Counted from the stretch's first letter, positions 41,000 to 50,084 are shown. The stretch: 64,000 nt of DNA from Tamaricihabitans halophyticus (GCF_004340875.1 NZ_SLXQ01000007.1:186001-250000), one strand, 5' to 3'. Program-made: numbers and translations. Notes: generated by a model not told the origin, from the letters alone.

Positions 41000-42078
41000 G
41001 AGCGATGAGTGTGCCCTTCGCGCCGCTCGAAGAGCGTGCGGACCCCGTCGTGCCGGCGTACCAGGTCCAGTGCGAAATCCGCGTGGCCCGGCGCGTAGCC
41101 GTTCCCTACCAGCATGCGGACATCGGCGGCGAGGGCCTCGGCGCCGAGCGCGGCGGCGGTGAAGGACGTGGCCATGGAGAAGAACACCACTGTCCCGCCG
41201 TCCGCGGTCGCCAGGATCGCGCCGTGTTCGCAGCCGGGTACGTCGACGCACACCACGGTGATATCGGCGGATCGCCCCAGCGTGGCTGTGATCGCCTCTG
41301 AGGTGGCAACCGGGTCGCGCGCGTCCGCGATGGCCACGGCGTCGGCCAGCCCCGCTTGTCGCAGCGCAGCCGCTTCTGCCTCGGTCGGCACGAGCGCCAG
41401 TACGGCGTCCGCGCCGGCGTCACGTGCCGCGGCCAGGGACAGCGATCCGGATTTGCCCGCGCCACCGAGCACACAGACCCGCGCGCCCGTGCCGTACTGC
41501 CGAACGACCCGGTCGGTAAGCGCGGGAGCGCCACACACGTCGAATACGGACAAGGCGAGCTGGTCGGCCAGATCAGTGGGGAGTTTCGCCGCGACCGACC
41601 GACGAAACAGCACTGCCGTACCGCTACACGGAATCTGTTCGGTGCTGCCGTCCCATCCGCTGAGCTCGTCGGTTACCCGCAGTGGCGTGCAGGTAAGCGA
41701 TACGAGGGTGGCGATCCGGTCGCCCACGTGCAGATTCAGCTCGGCCTCTGGACCGCGCGCGCGTACCTTCCCGATCAGCATCCCGCCGGACCCGGTCACT
41801 GGATTATGCATCTTGCCGCTGCCGCGGATGATCTCCAGCACCGCCGCGCGGAGCTTCGCTGGTTCCGGATGGGCTTCGCGGAGCTGCCGGAACGAGGCGG
41901 CATCGAGGTTCAGGCGTTCGACATCGACGATGATCTCGTCCGGCCACGGCTCCGGGGCCGCGTTCAGCAGGGTCGCCTGCTGGGGCAACACCCCAGCGGG
42001 TTCGAGTACCCGATGCAGGCCATACGACGACGACTCGCCGAGCTGACCGCTGGTCTGCCCAGTTTCTACCTGAGTCAT
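40996..42078 (-). CDS. kdd: L-erythro-3,5-diaminohexanoate dehydrogenase (Kdd)
   Basis: A 360-residue NAD(P)-dependent enzyme oxidising 3,5-diaminohexanoate to 3-keto-5-aminohexanoate. It has the Kdd start Y-G-L-H-R-V-L-E-P-A-G-V-L-P-Q-Q-A, the I-R-G-S-G-K-M-H-N-P-V-T-G-S-G-G-M active-site region and the dinucleotide fold V-C-V-L-G-G-A-G-K-S-G. The ATG at 42078 is preceded by GAGGTGGG. It is the first gene of the minus-strand run and divergent from kamA over 79 A+T-rich bases. Confidence 0.93.
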   Translation of the reverse strand: MTQVETGQTSGQLGESSSYGLHRVLEPAGVLPQQATLLNAAPEPWPDEIIVDVERLNLDAASFRQLREAHPEPAKLRAAVLEIIRGSGKMHNPVTGSGGMLIGKVRARGPEAELNLHVGDRIATLVSLTCTPLRVTDELSGWDGSTEQIPCSGTAVLFRRSVAAKLPTDLADQLALSVFDVCGAPALTDRVVRQYGTGARVCVLGGAGKSGSLSLAAARDAGADAVLALVPTEAEAAALRQAGLADAVAIADARDPVATSEAITATLGRSADITVVCVDVPGCEHGAILATADGGTVVFFSMATSFTAAALGAEALAADVRMLVGNGYAPGHADFALDLVRRHDGVRTLFERREGHTHRS

Positions 42079-42157
42079 TGCCCACCTCGAAAAGATTTAC
42101 GTTATATTCTGATTCAAGCAGCATATCTTCACGCATAACACAGGTCGAGGAGAATGA
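42079..42157. promoter_or_regulatory. Divergent promoter region of the lysine-degradation genes
   Basis: An A+T-rich 79-bp segment separates kdd (minus) from kamA (plus). TATAAC on the minus strand (complement of GTTATA near 42103) is a candidate -10 for kdd; CATATCT (about 42122) is a candidate -10 for kamA. No cobalamin riboswitch is visible, although KamDE depends on B12. Ribosome-binding sites are clear on both sides (GAGGTGGG for kdd, GAGGAGA for kamA). Confidence 0.5.
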
Positions 42158-43561
42158 ATGACTGCGATCCGAGTGTCTGAGCCGGCTACCGCGACAGCCG
42201 AGCTATTGGCCCAGCCATACCCGTATCGCCGACAGGAACTGGTCGAACCGGACTGGCGGCGCTTCCCCGGCTGGCGGGACGTCACCGAGGCACAGTGGGG
42301 CGACGCGCAATGGCAGCGCGTGCACTGTGTTCGCAACATCAAACAGTTGCGTGCCGTCATCGGGGACACCGTGGCCGAGGAGTTCTTCACCGACCTTCAG
42401 GCGGACCAGGAACGGACCGCCACCATGTCCATGCTGTTGCCGCCGCAGATGCTCAACACGATGGCGCCGACCATGGACGGGAGTTCGACCGCGGAGTTCA
42501 CCGCCGCGCTCTACGCCGACCCGATCCGCCGCTACATGCTTCCCGTGCACAGTGACCGGGATCCGAGCTGGCCGAACCATCCGCATTCCAGCAGGGACTC
42601 GCTACACGAAGCGGAGATGTGGGTCGTCGAGGGGTTGACCCACCGCTACCCGACCAAGGTGCTCGCTGAGCTGCTGGCCACCTGCCCCCAGTACTGCGGG
42701 CACTGCACCCGGATGGACCTCGTCGGCAACTCCACAGCCACCATCGACAAACACAAGCTCGAGCTCAAACCGGTAGATCGCCAGGACGCGATGATCACGT
42801 ACCTGGAGAACAACCCGGGAGTCCGCGATGTGGTGGTCTCGGGCGGCGACGTGGCAAACGTGCCGTGGCATCAACTGGAAGCCTTCCTGATGCGGCTGCT
42901 CGGCATCTCGACCATCCGCGATATCCGACTTGCCACCAAGGCATTGGCTGGTCTGCCGCAACACTGGCTACAGCCCAAGGTTGTGGAAGGTATTGAGCGA
43001 GTGGCACGTACCGCCCGTCGTCGGGGGGTGAACCTGGCCATTCATACGCACGTCAACCACGCGCAATCGGTGACACCCCTGGTTGCCGAGGCCGCGCACA
43101 CCATGCTCGAGGCAGGGGTACGGGACGTACGCAACCAGGGCGTGCTGATGCGTGGGGTCAATGCCACCCCGAACGATCTGCTCGACCTCTGTTTCGCGCT
43201 GCAGGACGACGGCGGAATCCTGCCCTACTACTTCTACATGTGCGACATGATCCCGAACGCCGAGCACTGGCGGCTCGCGGTACACGAAGCGCAGGACCTA
43301 CAACACGCCATCATGGGCTATCTGCCCGGCTACGCCACGCCACGAATCGTGTGCGATGTGCCGTACGTCGGCAAGCGCTGGGTCCACCAGCTCGCCGACT
43401 ACGACCGGGAGCGCGGAATCTCGTACTGGACCAAGAACTATCGAACCAGCATCGAACTCGACGACACCGATCCTGACACGCTGACCAGGACCTATCCCTA
43501 CTACGACCCGATATCGACGCTGCCCGAATCTGGTCAGCAGTGGTGGCGGACGCACGGGTGA
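42158..43561 (+). CDS. kamA: Lysine 2,3-aminomutase (KamA), radical SAM
   Basis: A 467-residue radical-SAM/PLP enzyme converting L-lysine to L-beta-lysine. The iron-sulfur cluster motif is C176-P-Q-Y-C180-G-H-C183-T-R; S-G-G-D is the SAM-binding element; Y-L-P-G-Y-A-T-P-R and V-P-Y-V-G-K-R-W contain the expected PLP-anchoring lysine region. The N-terminal W-R-R-F-P-G-W-R-D-V-T matches longer KamA forms rather than the short EpmB type. GAGGAGA precedes the ATG at 42158. It is divergent from the other pathway genes. It needs low oxygen or protection of the cluster, which is notable in an apparently aerobic lineage. Confidence 0.94.
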   Translation: MTAIRVSEPATATAELLAQPYPYRRQELVEPDWRRFPGWRDVTEAQWGDAQWQRVHCVRNIKQLRAVIGDTVAEEFFTDLQADQERTATMSMLLPPQMLNTMAPTMDGSSTAEFTAALYADPIRRYMLPVHSDRDPSWPNHPHSSRDSLHEAEMWVVEGLTHRYPTKVLAELLATCPQYCGHCTRMDLVGNSTATIDKHKLELKPVDRQDAMITYLENNPGVRDVVVSGGDVANVPWHQLEAFLMRLLGISTIRDIRLATKALAGLPQHWLQPKVVEGIERVARTARRRGVNLAIHTHVNHAQSVTPLVAEAAHTMLEAGVRDVRNQGVLMRGVNATPNDLLDLCFALQDDGGILPYYFYMCDMIPNAEHWRLAVHEAQDLQHAIMGYLPGYATPRIVCDVPYVGKRWVHQLADYDRERGISYWTKNYRTSIELDDTDPDTLTRTYPYYDPISTLPESGQQWWRTHG

Positions 43562-43613
43562 ACCTCGTTGAGCAGTATTTAGTTCTTATTGCTTTCCTCA
43601 CCAACCGGCGCCG

Positions 43614-46205
43614 TTGACCGGTATCTTCCGGAACGTGCAGCTCCCTTGGCGTGCGGCGGCGCGTGCGGCCTTCACCAGTCCCGTCACCATCATCGTGACG
43701 GCGACGACCGCACTGCTGGTCGCCTTCGTCGCCGTCGCGGCGGTGCTGCATTCGGCGGCGGCCGGCAGTGCGGCGGTCGACTACCAGACCGAGAACCTCT
43801 GCGCCCAGGCCGTGCCTACGGGTGTGGACGGCCAGGACTTCTCGATCCAGGACGCCAACACGGTGATCGCCGACGCGCGAGCGCAGGGCGCCAAGCACGG
43901 GTTCGACACCGCGATCGCGGCCAAGTACAGCTCCCCCGTCGTCGTCGACCACCAAGGCACGCCAGCAAAGATCAAATTCGCCTATCGGGACCGTGCTCAG
44001 GACAATCTGCGCGTCGTACGCGGCGGTGACCCGAACGGGATCTGGATCTCCGAAACCATGGCCGAGGACTTCGGAATGCGGCTCGGCGACCAACTCGGCG
44101 GAGCCCAACTTCCCCCGGTGACCGCGATATACGCCGACCTGAGCACGCCCACGTCGCAATGGTGGTGTAGCGAGTCCGCCTACGCCGTGCCGAACATGCT
44201 CGCCGGCGACGCCGAATACGCGCAGGTTGCCTGGCTACCGAGCTCGGACGACTACGACACCGCGATGAGCACCACGGACGACGCTGGGCTCACCACCCTC
44301 AGTGTCCGCTTCCCCAGTGATCAGATGCCACACACCACGGGCGAGGCACAAGCACAGAGCGAACGCAACGACGCGCTGATTACCACCCTGACGAACACCA
44401 TTGATTCCCGCGACCTGGAGACCACGCCAAGCCTGGACAATGCTTTCGAGCGGCCCACCGAGGTGGCCTCCGATGCGCAGACGACGGTGTTCACCTCCAT
44501 CCTCTCGCTCACCGTGATCAGCCTGCTTGTCGGGCTTGCCGGGGTCGCCACGGTCACTATCCAGTGGTGTCAACGCCGGCAGAGCGAACTGCGCCTGCTG
44601 TGGTCCAGAGGTGCCAGCCCTACCGCTCTTGGCTTGCGCGCGGTGCTGGAACTCGCGGCACCACTGGCAATCGGCACCGTCCTCGGTGCTGTCCTGGCGC
44701 GCGTGTTGCTGCCCTGGTACGCGCCCGCTCGTGCGGTGGACCTCTGGCCGCAGGTACTGGCCGGGCTTGCCGCGTTGGGCACGTTGCTGATCGCGATCGC
44801 CGTCGCGGGCACGACGACCCTGTTCTGGGTGCATCGCCGCTTCGCCCGCGTCCCCGCGAGACCGGGACGGCTACGCCGCGGATGGCGATACGTACCATGG
44901 GAACTGCTCAGCGGCGGCCTCGCGGTCGCGGCATGGGCGCGGCTATCCGCTGGCTACGCCGCGGCCAGCGATGGACCGGTGCCGACCGTGGATCCCGCCG
45001 CGCTCGCCTTTCCCCTACTCGTCCTGCTCACCGTGGTGCTGCTGGTCGCGCGGATCGCGCAGCTCCTGCTCGGCCGGTCCCATTACGCTTCCTGGTGGCG
45101 GGTCCCTGCCGCGCAACTCGCGATGCGCCGGCTCGCCGCGAGTCGCGGACCGGCGATCGGTGTGCTGCTGGTCGGTGCGCTGGCCGTCGGGGCACTCGCA
45201 ACCGGCAGTGGTATCGCCAACGCGCAGTCGAACGCGATGCTCGAGAAGTCCAATATGTTCATTGGCGCGAACAGTTCGGTACAGGTCACCGCGGACACCG
45301 TGGTGGACGAAAACCCCATACCCAAGGAGGTTGCCGGCAGCAGCACGCTGGTCGGCGAGAAGGAAGACGGCGATGTGACCATCTTGGCCGTCGATCCGGA
45401 GGACTTTCCCAAGGGTGCCTGGCTCGAAGGTCGAACTCAGGAAGAGATGTCCGAAGTGCTCGCGCCGCTGCGCGCGCAGCGGCAATCGGCAAGCGACCCC
45501 ATCCCCGCGATCAGGGTCGGCCAGGCACCCTCGGGGGCGATCGAGCTGCCGTCCCTACCCGGCGCGGAAACGGTAGCCGCCGTCGAATCGTTCACCAAGA
45601 TCGGCACGAACCCCGGCTATGTCATCTCCTCGGACGTGTTGTCCCACCAGGAACGGTGGGACATGACCACCTGGTCGATCTGGTCGCAGGACAGCCTCGA
45701 ACGGCTGTCCGGAGTGCTGAACGACGCTCAGGTCTACCACTTCGCCGTAAAGGACCGGGAAGCCGAGTTCAACGCGATGCCGTTCCTGGTGATCGAGTGG
45801 ACGTTCGGCTTCGTCACCGCGCTCGGCCTGGTTCTCGCGGCGGTCGCGGCCGTGGCGCTACTGCTCGCGGTTGAAGTGCGCCGCCGGCAGAATGCGCTGT
45901 CCGGAACGTTCTTACTGCGCATGGGATTGCGCCAACGCGCGCTGTTCGGCAGTCATCTGCTCGAACTCGGTGCGCTCGCCACCGCGGCCGTGCTCACCGG
46001 CGTCGGAATCGGCGCGACCGGCGCGGTCCTTTCCGTCCCGCTGCTTGACCCCGCGCCATGGCTGAACCCGATACCCGATCTGCCAAACCTGACACCGCTC
46101 GTGCTAGCGAGCCTCGCGGGCGGTGGGCTCGTCGTACTACTCGCCGGGTGGGTCGCGGTGCGCGCGGTGCGTACCGCCAGCATCGGAGAGCTGATTCGTG
46201 GCTGA
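43614..46205 (+). CDS. FtsX-type ABC transporter permease
   Basis: An 863-residue membrane protein of the MacB/FtsX type. One membrane segment near the N-terminus (I-I-V-T-A-T-T-A-L-L-V-A-F-V) is followed by a large outside domain. A set of membrane segments lies around residues 285-395 (I-L-S-L-T-V-I-S-L-L-V-G-L-A-G, with R-R-Q-S-E-L-R-L-L-W-S-R-G-A-S-P as the coupling region), a second outside domain follows, and a last group of segments occupies the C-terminus (L-R-M-G-L-R-Q-R-A-L-F-G). It is likely a lipoprotein, peptide or lipid exporter or a mechanotransmitter. TTG 43614 or GTG 43635 is the start. The following ATPase gene overlaps its end by eight bases. Confidence 0.88.
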   Translation: MTGIFRNVQLPWRAAARAAFTSPVTIIVTATTALLVAFVAVAAVLHSAAAGSAAVDYQTENLCAQAVPTGVDGQDFSIQDANTVIADARAQGAKHGFDTAIAAKYSSPVVVDHQGTPAKIKFAYRDRAQDNLRVVRGGDPNGIWISETMAEDFGMRLGDQLGGAQLPPVTAIYADLSTPTSQWWCSESAYAVPNMLAGDAEYAQVAWLPSSDDYDTAMSTTDDAGLTTLSVRFPSDQMPHTTGEAQAQSERNDALITTLTNTIDSRDLETTPSLDNAFERPTEVASDAQTTVFTSILSLTVISLLVGLAGVATVTIQWCQRRQSELRLLWSRGASPTALGLRAVLELAAPLAIGTVLGAVLARVLLPWYAPARAVDLWPQVLAGLAALGTLLIAIAVAGTTTLFWVHRRFARVPARPGRLRRGWRYVPWELLSGGLAVAAWARLSAGYAAASDGPVPTVDPAALAFPLLVLLTVVLLVARIAQLLLGRSHYASWWRVPAAQLAMRRLAASRGPAIGVLLVGALAVGALATGSGIANAQSNAMLEKSNMFIGANSSVQVTADTVVDENPIPKEVAGSSTLVGEKEDGDVTILAVDPEDFPKGAWLEGRTQEEMSEVLAPLRAQRQSASDPIPAIRVGQAPSGAIELPSLPGAETVAAVESFTKIGTNPGYVISSDVLSHQERWDMTTWSIWSQDSLERLSGVLNDAQVYHFAVKDREAEFNAMPFLVIEWTFGFVTALGLVLAAVAAVALLLAVEVRRRQNALSGTFLLRMGLRQRALFGSHLLELGALATAAVLTGVGIGATGAVLSVPLLDPAPWLNPIPDLPNLTPLVLASLAGGGLVVLLAGWVAVRAVRTASIGELIRG

Positions 46206-46908
46206 AACGGGGACGGTGATGGCGGCGAAGGAGGTACTCCGCGCGGACGCGGTGCACGTTGACTACCGCACTCCCGCGGGACCGGCAACAGCGGTCGCGG
46301 ACGTGAGCTTCGGTGTCCCTGACTCGGGAGTCACCGTGCTCGCCGGGCGTTCCGGTTCAGGAAAATCAACGATGCTCCGTGTGCTCGGACTGCTGGAATG
46401 GCCGAGCACCGGAACCGTGTGGTACGGCGATACGGACACCGGCTCCTTACGGGAACCACAACGACGCGAGTTGCGTCGTGCCGACCTCGCCGTGGTTTTC
46501 CAGAACCCGTCGGACAACCTACTCGAGTACCTTTCCGTCGGCGACAATCTGCGTGCGGCCGCGCAATCGGCCGGGCGGGACTGCGCCAGCGTCGAGCTGC
46601 TCGAACAACTCGGACTACCGGGTAGCCAGGACTGGCGAGTAACCGCGCTCTCCGGTGGGCAGCAGCAGCGACTCGCCTTTGGTTGCGCGTTGGCCCGCGG
46701 TAGTTCGGTGATCCTGGCCGACGAGCCGACCTCGCAACTGGACAACGCCTCAGCAGATCTGGTGCTGGATACCCTTCGGCAACTCGCCGACGGGGCGATC
46801 CCGGTGCTGGTGGCCTCACACGACCCGCGGTTGATCGAACTCGGCGACCACCTTGCCCGCCTCGAGGACGGACGACTGGTCGATTTCACTTCGGCAGGTG
46901 CATCATGA
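46198..46908 (+). CDS. ABC transporter ATP-binding protein (first of two)
   Basis: A 236-residue MacB/LolD-type ATPase. Walker A G-R-S-G-S-G-K-S-T, Q-loop F-Q-N-P-S-D-N-L-L-E-Y-L-S-V, canonical signature L-S-G-G-Q-Q-Q-R, Walker B V-I-L-A-D-E-P-T and switch histidine S-H-D-P-R are all intact. The GTG start overlaps the permease end. It is coupled to the next ATPase (ATGA overlap), so the two ATPases probably form a heterodimer under one permease. Confidence 0.92.
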   Translation: MAETGTVMAAKEVLRADAVHVDYRTPAGPATAVADVSFGVPDSGVTVLAGRSGSGKSTMLRVLGLLEWPSTGTVWYGDTDTGSLREPQRRELRRADLAVVFQNPSDNLLEYLSVGDNLRAAAQSAGRDCASVELLEQLGLPGSQDWRVTALSGGQQQRLAFGCALARGSSVILADEPTSQLDNASADLVLDTLRQLADGAIPVLVASHDPRLIELGDHLARLEDGRLVDFTSAGAS

Positions 46909-47597
46909 ACCAACCCCGCCCAGTAGCCACCGCTTCAGTGTCCATTATGGATGTCATCCGGACATATCAGCACCCGAGCGGACCCGTGGACGTGCTGCGC
47001 GGCGTCCGGCTGAACATCGACTCGGGAGAACTGGTAACGCTCAGCGGACGATCGGGGTCGGGCAAGAGCGCGCTGCTCGCAATGCTGAGTGGCTTCGACA
47101 GTCCGGACGCCGGCACGATCCATGTGGACGGGCAACCAATAGTCGAACCACCGCACTGGGCACGCTGCGCCGTGCTGCCACAGACCTTCGGCCTGGCGAC
47201 TGAGCTGACGGTGGCGGAAAACGTTGCGCTGCCACTGCGGCTCGGGGATTCGGCGCCCTCCCCCGCGGCGCTGAGCGCTCGAGTCAACGAGCTACTCGCC
47301 GAGCTCGGGATCGACACCCTCACCTCGCGTTACCCGCCGGAAATCTCCTTCGGACAACAACAGCGAGTCGCACTCGCGCGTGCGGTGGCCGCACGACCTC
47401 GGGTGCTGCTCGCCGACGAGCCGACCGCACACCTGGACAACGCCAGCATGCCGCCCGTGTTGCGGATGCTGCGCCAGTGCGCCGACGAGGGCGCCGCGGT
47501 ACTGGTAGCCACGCACGACCAGCACGTGCACGAGATCGCCGACAGGCAAGTCCAGCTTCGCGACGGCGTCATCGTCACGCCCACCGAGGATCCGTAG
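46905..47597 (+). CDS. ABC transporter ATP-binding protein (second of two)
   Basis: A 230-residue ATPase paired with the preceding one. Walker A is G-R-S-G-S-G-K-S-A, the Q-loop region is L-P-Q-T-F-G-L-A-T-E-L-T-V-A-E-N-V, Walker B is V-L-L-A-D-E-P-T and the switch is T-H-D-Q-H. The signature motif is non-canonical, I-S-F-G-Q-Q-Q-R in place of L-S-G-G-Q. With the canonical partner this would make an asymmetric heterodimer with one full and one altered site. It starts within the previous stop (ATGA). Confidence 0.92.
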   Translation: MNQPRPVATASVSIMDVIRTYQHPSGPVDVLRGVRLNIDSGELVTLSGRSGSGKSALLAMLSGFDSPDAGTIHVDGQPIVEPPHWARCAVLPQTFGLATELTVAENVALPLRLGDSAPSPAALSARVNELLAELGIDTLTSRYPPEISFGQQQRVALARAVAARPRVLLADEPTAHLDNASMPPVLRMLRQCADEGAAVLVATHDQHVHEIADRQVQLRDGVIVTPTEDP

Positions 47598-47607
47598 ACT
47601 CGGCATC

Positions 47608-48678
47608 GTGCGGTCGAATTGGATACGCGGCGTGCTCGGTGCGGCAATCGTCGTGCTGCTCGTCGGCGTGGTGATCCTGGTGGTCGAGGTGTCCAGACAG
47701 GATGAGCCACAACCCGGTCCGCCAGAAAACGCCGAACGCGTCGTCGTCGCACTTGGCGACAGCACCATGTCCGGCGAAGGAGCGGGTGATTACACCAACC
47801 GCACCAACGGGAGGAACGGCAACTGGTGTCATCGATCGCCGAACGCATCGATCGAATCCGTAGACATCCCCGGTGTCGACCGTGCGATCAACCTGGCCTG
47901 TTCCGGCGCGCCGTCCGAACAGGTCGGTCTCGGCGAAACCAAGCAGTACACCGAAGAATCCCAAGCAGCACGGCTCGGCGAACTCGCGAAGAAGTACCGG
48001 GTAGTGGCTGTCGCCGTCGCGACCGGCGCTAATGACGAACCAAAGTTCTCCCACCTGGTGAACCAGTGCGTGCAGGCATGGGCGAACCAGCGCGGCGATG
48101 GCTGTAGCAAGCAGATCCGGCAGGACTGGCAAGGCCGGATCGACGCTATGCAACCGAAGGTCGTTAGCGCACTGCAAGATGTCCAGCAGGTCATGTCTGA
48201 TGCGAACTACGACGAAGACGACTACGACCTGGTGCTGCAATCCTATGCGGCACCGTTGAGCCCGGATATCCCGAACAGCCTGCAAGGGCTCGTCGGTTGC
48301 CCGTTTCGCACTGAGGATCTGCGCTGGGTTCGCGACGAAGCGATGCCCGCGCTCACCGCAGCGCTGCGCGAGGCCGCGGAGGAAACCGATACCCGCTTCC
48401 TTGACCTGTCGCGGTCCGCGCGTGGAAACGAGGCCTGTTCCGGTGGAGCCGACGACAGCACCGAGTGGTTCACCCGGCTGACCGTGCAATGGGAGGACCT
48501 CAACGACGAGGAGCGCGTACAACACGTGCTGCAGGAGTCGTTCCACCCCAATGCGCGAGGCGCGGCACAGTTTGGTCGCTGCCTCAGCGATTTCTTGAAC
48601 AACACCGATGATCAGGCAGCGTGCCTGAAAGACCAGAAAGGACAGCTACGCGCGGTCGCGACCATTGGCGCCGACTGA
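47608..48678 (+). CDS. Membrane-anchored SGNH/GDSL-hydrolase-like protein
   Basis: A 356-residue protein with an N-terminal hydrophobic anchor (G-A-A-I-V-V-L-L-V-G-V-V-I-L-V-V-E) and an outside SGNH-like domain: block I A-L-G-D-S-T-M-S-G-E-G (nucleophile Ser), block II L-A-C-S-G-A, block III A-T-G-A-N-D-E and a C-terminal S-F-H-P-N-A-R-G histidine. The Asp of the usual D-x-x-H is replaced by Glu-Ser (Q-E-S-F-H). Many cysteines suggest disulfides outside the cell. It may be an esterase or cell-wall deacetylase; the substrate is unknown. It lies 10 bp after the ABC ATPase and is probably in its operon. Confidence 0.82.
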   Translation: MRSNWIRGVLGAAIVVLLVGVVILVVEVSRQDEPQPGPPENAERVVVALGDSTMSGEGAGDYTNRTNGRNGNWCHRSPNASIESVDIPGVDRAINLACSGAPSEQVGLGETKQYTEESQAARLGELAKKYRVVAVAVATGANDEPKFSHLVNQCVQAWANQRGDGCSKQIRQDWQGRIDAMQPKVVSALQDVQQVMSDANYDEDDYDLVLQSYAAPLSPDIPNSLQGLVGCPFRTEDLRWVRDEAMPALTAALREAAEETDTRFLDLSRSARGNEACSGGADDSTEWFTRLTVQWEDLNDEERVQHVLQESFHPNARGAAQFGRCLSDFLNNTDDQAACLKDQKGQLRAVATIGAD

Positions 48679-48734
48679 ACGATACGTTCGACTCCCGGCG
48701 TCTTCGCGCGATCGTGGCGTGCGACGAACGAAAT

Positions 48735-49262
48735 ATGGCGATCGAGTTCCCACTCCTCAGCGAACGACTAGCGTTGCGACCATTCCGCGATGACGACGTC
48801 ACCGCGATCCACCGGGTCTACGGTGACCCGGAAGTCATGCGCTATGTCGCCTACGGCAAGCCCACCTCGCCAGAAGAAACGGCGAGCATGGTGGCCGATT
48901 ACATTCGCCACCAAGAAGAGTACGGCTACAGCACGTGGGTTGTTCTCGACCGCGCGACCGGCGCGGTGATCGGCGATGCCGGCCTGGTAGCGCAGGAAGT
49001 AGGCGCGGAGGTCGGCTACACCCTGGCAACCGCGTACTGGGGCAAAGGCCTCGCCACCGAAGCGACCAGACTGTGCGTCGAGCTCGCCTTCGGACAGCTC
49101 GCGCTGCCCCAGCTCATCGCCTGTGTGGACCCCCTGAACCCCAATTCGGCACGGGTACTGCGGAAGCTCGGGTTCGAGCACGCTGGTCAGCAGGAAGCTT
49201 ACGGCCGGCCCCACGACGAGTACCGGCTCACCGCGCAAAGCTGGGCTGCCGCAACAGCCTAA
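48735..49262 (+). CDS. GNAT-family N-acetyltransferase (RimJ/RimL-like)
   Basis: A 175-residue acetyltransferase opening L-L-S-E-R-L-A-L-R-P-F-R-D-D-D, with I-G-D-A-G-L-V, V-G-Y-T-L-A-T-A-Y-W-G-K-G-L-A-T-E-A (acetyl-CoA pyrophosphate loop) and N-P-N-S-A-R-V-L-R-K-L-G-F near the end, a full GNAT core of the ribosomal-protein-acetyltransferase type. The acceptor is unknown. The ATG at 48735 starts A-I-E-F-P-L-L. It converges on the TetR gene. Confidence 0.9.
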   Translation: MAIEFPLLSERLALRPFRDDDVTAIHRVYGDPEVMRYVAYGKPTSPEETASMVADYIRHQEEYGYSTWVVLDRATGAVIGDAGLVAQEVGAEVGYTLATAYWGKGLATEATRLCVELAFGQLALPQLIACVDPLNPNSARVLRKLGFEHAGQQEAYGRPHDEYRLTAQSWAAATA

Positions 49263-49301
49263 GGCGCGAACACCCGTAGAACGGTTGAAAAGCTCGGCCC
49301 G

Positions 49302-50084
49302 CTAGCGAGTCCCGGACCGGCCACCGGTCCGGGACCGCACATACGATTCGATCCCCGTCAGTAAACAGTCCAGGCCGACCTGGAAAACACGCGGCAGATC
49401 CCCAGCCGCACCGTACATCTGGCCGACCGCCGAACCGACCCGCGAGGCCAGTGGGAATCGGCCAACCATGGCCACCTCGTCCAGCACCGGTGCATGCCCG
49501 CGCCACCATTGCTCATCGCTCATACCGGTACGTCGTTCCGCCTCGCCAGCGTCGACAACCCGACGGGCCGAGCCCTCCACATAGCCGATCACCGCGCTGA
49601 GCACGGTGTCCATCTCCACGTCCGTGAGGCCAATACCGTCCAGTACCCGCAGCTCGTTGTCGTACTTCGCCGTCGCGTTCGGACCGAGTGCCGGACGAGT
49701 CGAACTCACCTGCAGCATCCACGGATGCCGCAGCAACAACGTCCAGTTGCGCCGTGCCACTTCCGCCAGACCAGCCAACCAACCATCCGCCAACGCGACC
49801 GGGTCAGCCGATTCGCCATACGCGGTATCCACCATGACATCGACCAGTTCGGCCTTGCTCGGCACGTAGGTGTACAGCGACATCGTGCCCACGTCGAGGC
49901 GTTCGGCCACCTGGCGCATGGACAGCGCCCCGATCCCCGAGGCATCCGCGAGCTCGATACCCGCCGTGGCGATCTGCCGTAGCGTCAGCCGCGGCCGCGG
50001 TCCCCGCTTCGGCGGGTCGAACGTGCCCCACAGCAATTCGACGCTACGGCGCGGGTCGCCACTTCCGGTGTATTCCACAGCCAC
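49302..50084 (-). CDS. TetR-family regulator (TetR_C-type)
   Basis: A 260-residue regulator. After an N-terminal arm with W-G-T-F-D-P-P-K-R-G-P-R-P-R-L-T comes the helix-turn-helix (I-A-T-A-G-I-E-L-A-D, S-M-R-Q-V-A-E-R-L-D-V-G-T-M-S-L-Y-T-Y-V). The C-terminal domain has W-R-R-H-P-W-M-type R-R-N-W-T-L-L-L-R-H-P-W and W-W-R-G-H-A-P, typical of the TetR_C group in actinobacteria that often controls drug exporters. GTG 50084 or 50078 is the start. The last codons are part of a strong hairpin. Confidence 0.88.
   Translation of the reverse strand: MAVEYTGSGDPRRSVELLWGTFDPPKRGPRPRLTLRQIATAGIELADASGIGALSMRQVAERLDVGTMSLYTYVPSKAELVDVMVDTAYGESADPVALADGWLAGLAEVARRNWTLLLRHPWMLQVSSTRPALGPNATAKYDNELRVLDGIGLTDVEMDTVLSAVIGYVEGSARRVVDAGEAERRTGMSDEQWWRGHAPVLDEVAMVGRFPLASRVGSAVGQMYGAAGDLPRVFQVGLDCLLTGIESYVRSRTGGRSGTR
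49309..49335. terminator. Hairpin overlapping the TetR gene end
   Basis: GTCCCGGACCGG (49309-49320), a 3-nt loop and CCGGTCCGGGAC (49324-49335) form a perfect 12-bp stem inside the final codons of the TetR gene. It faces the convergent GNAT gene stop 47 bp away. It is likely a bidirectional terminator embedded in coding sequence. Confidence 0.6.

Noticed and set aside
42079-42157. A cobalamin riboswitch for the B12-dependent lysine genes
   Set aside because: The 79-bp divergent gap is too short and lacks a recognisable B12-box; leaders of kamD and kamE are internal to the operon.
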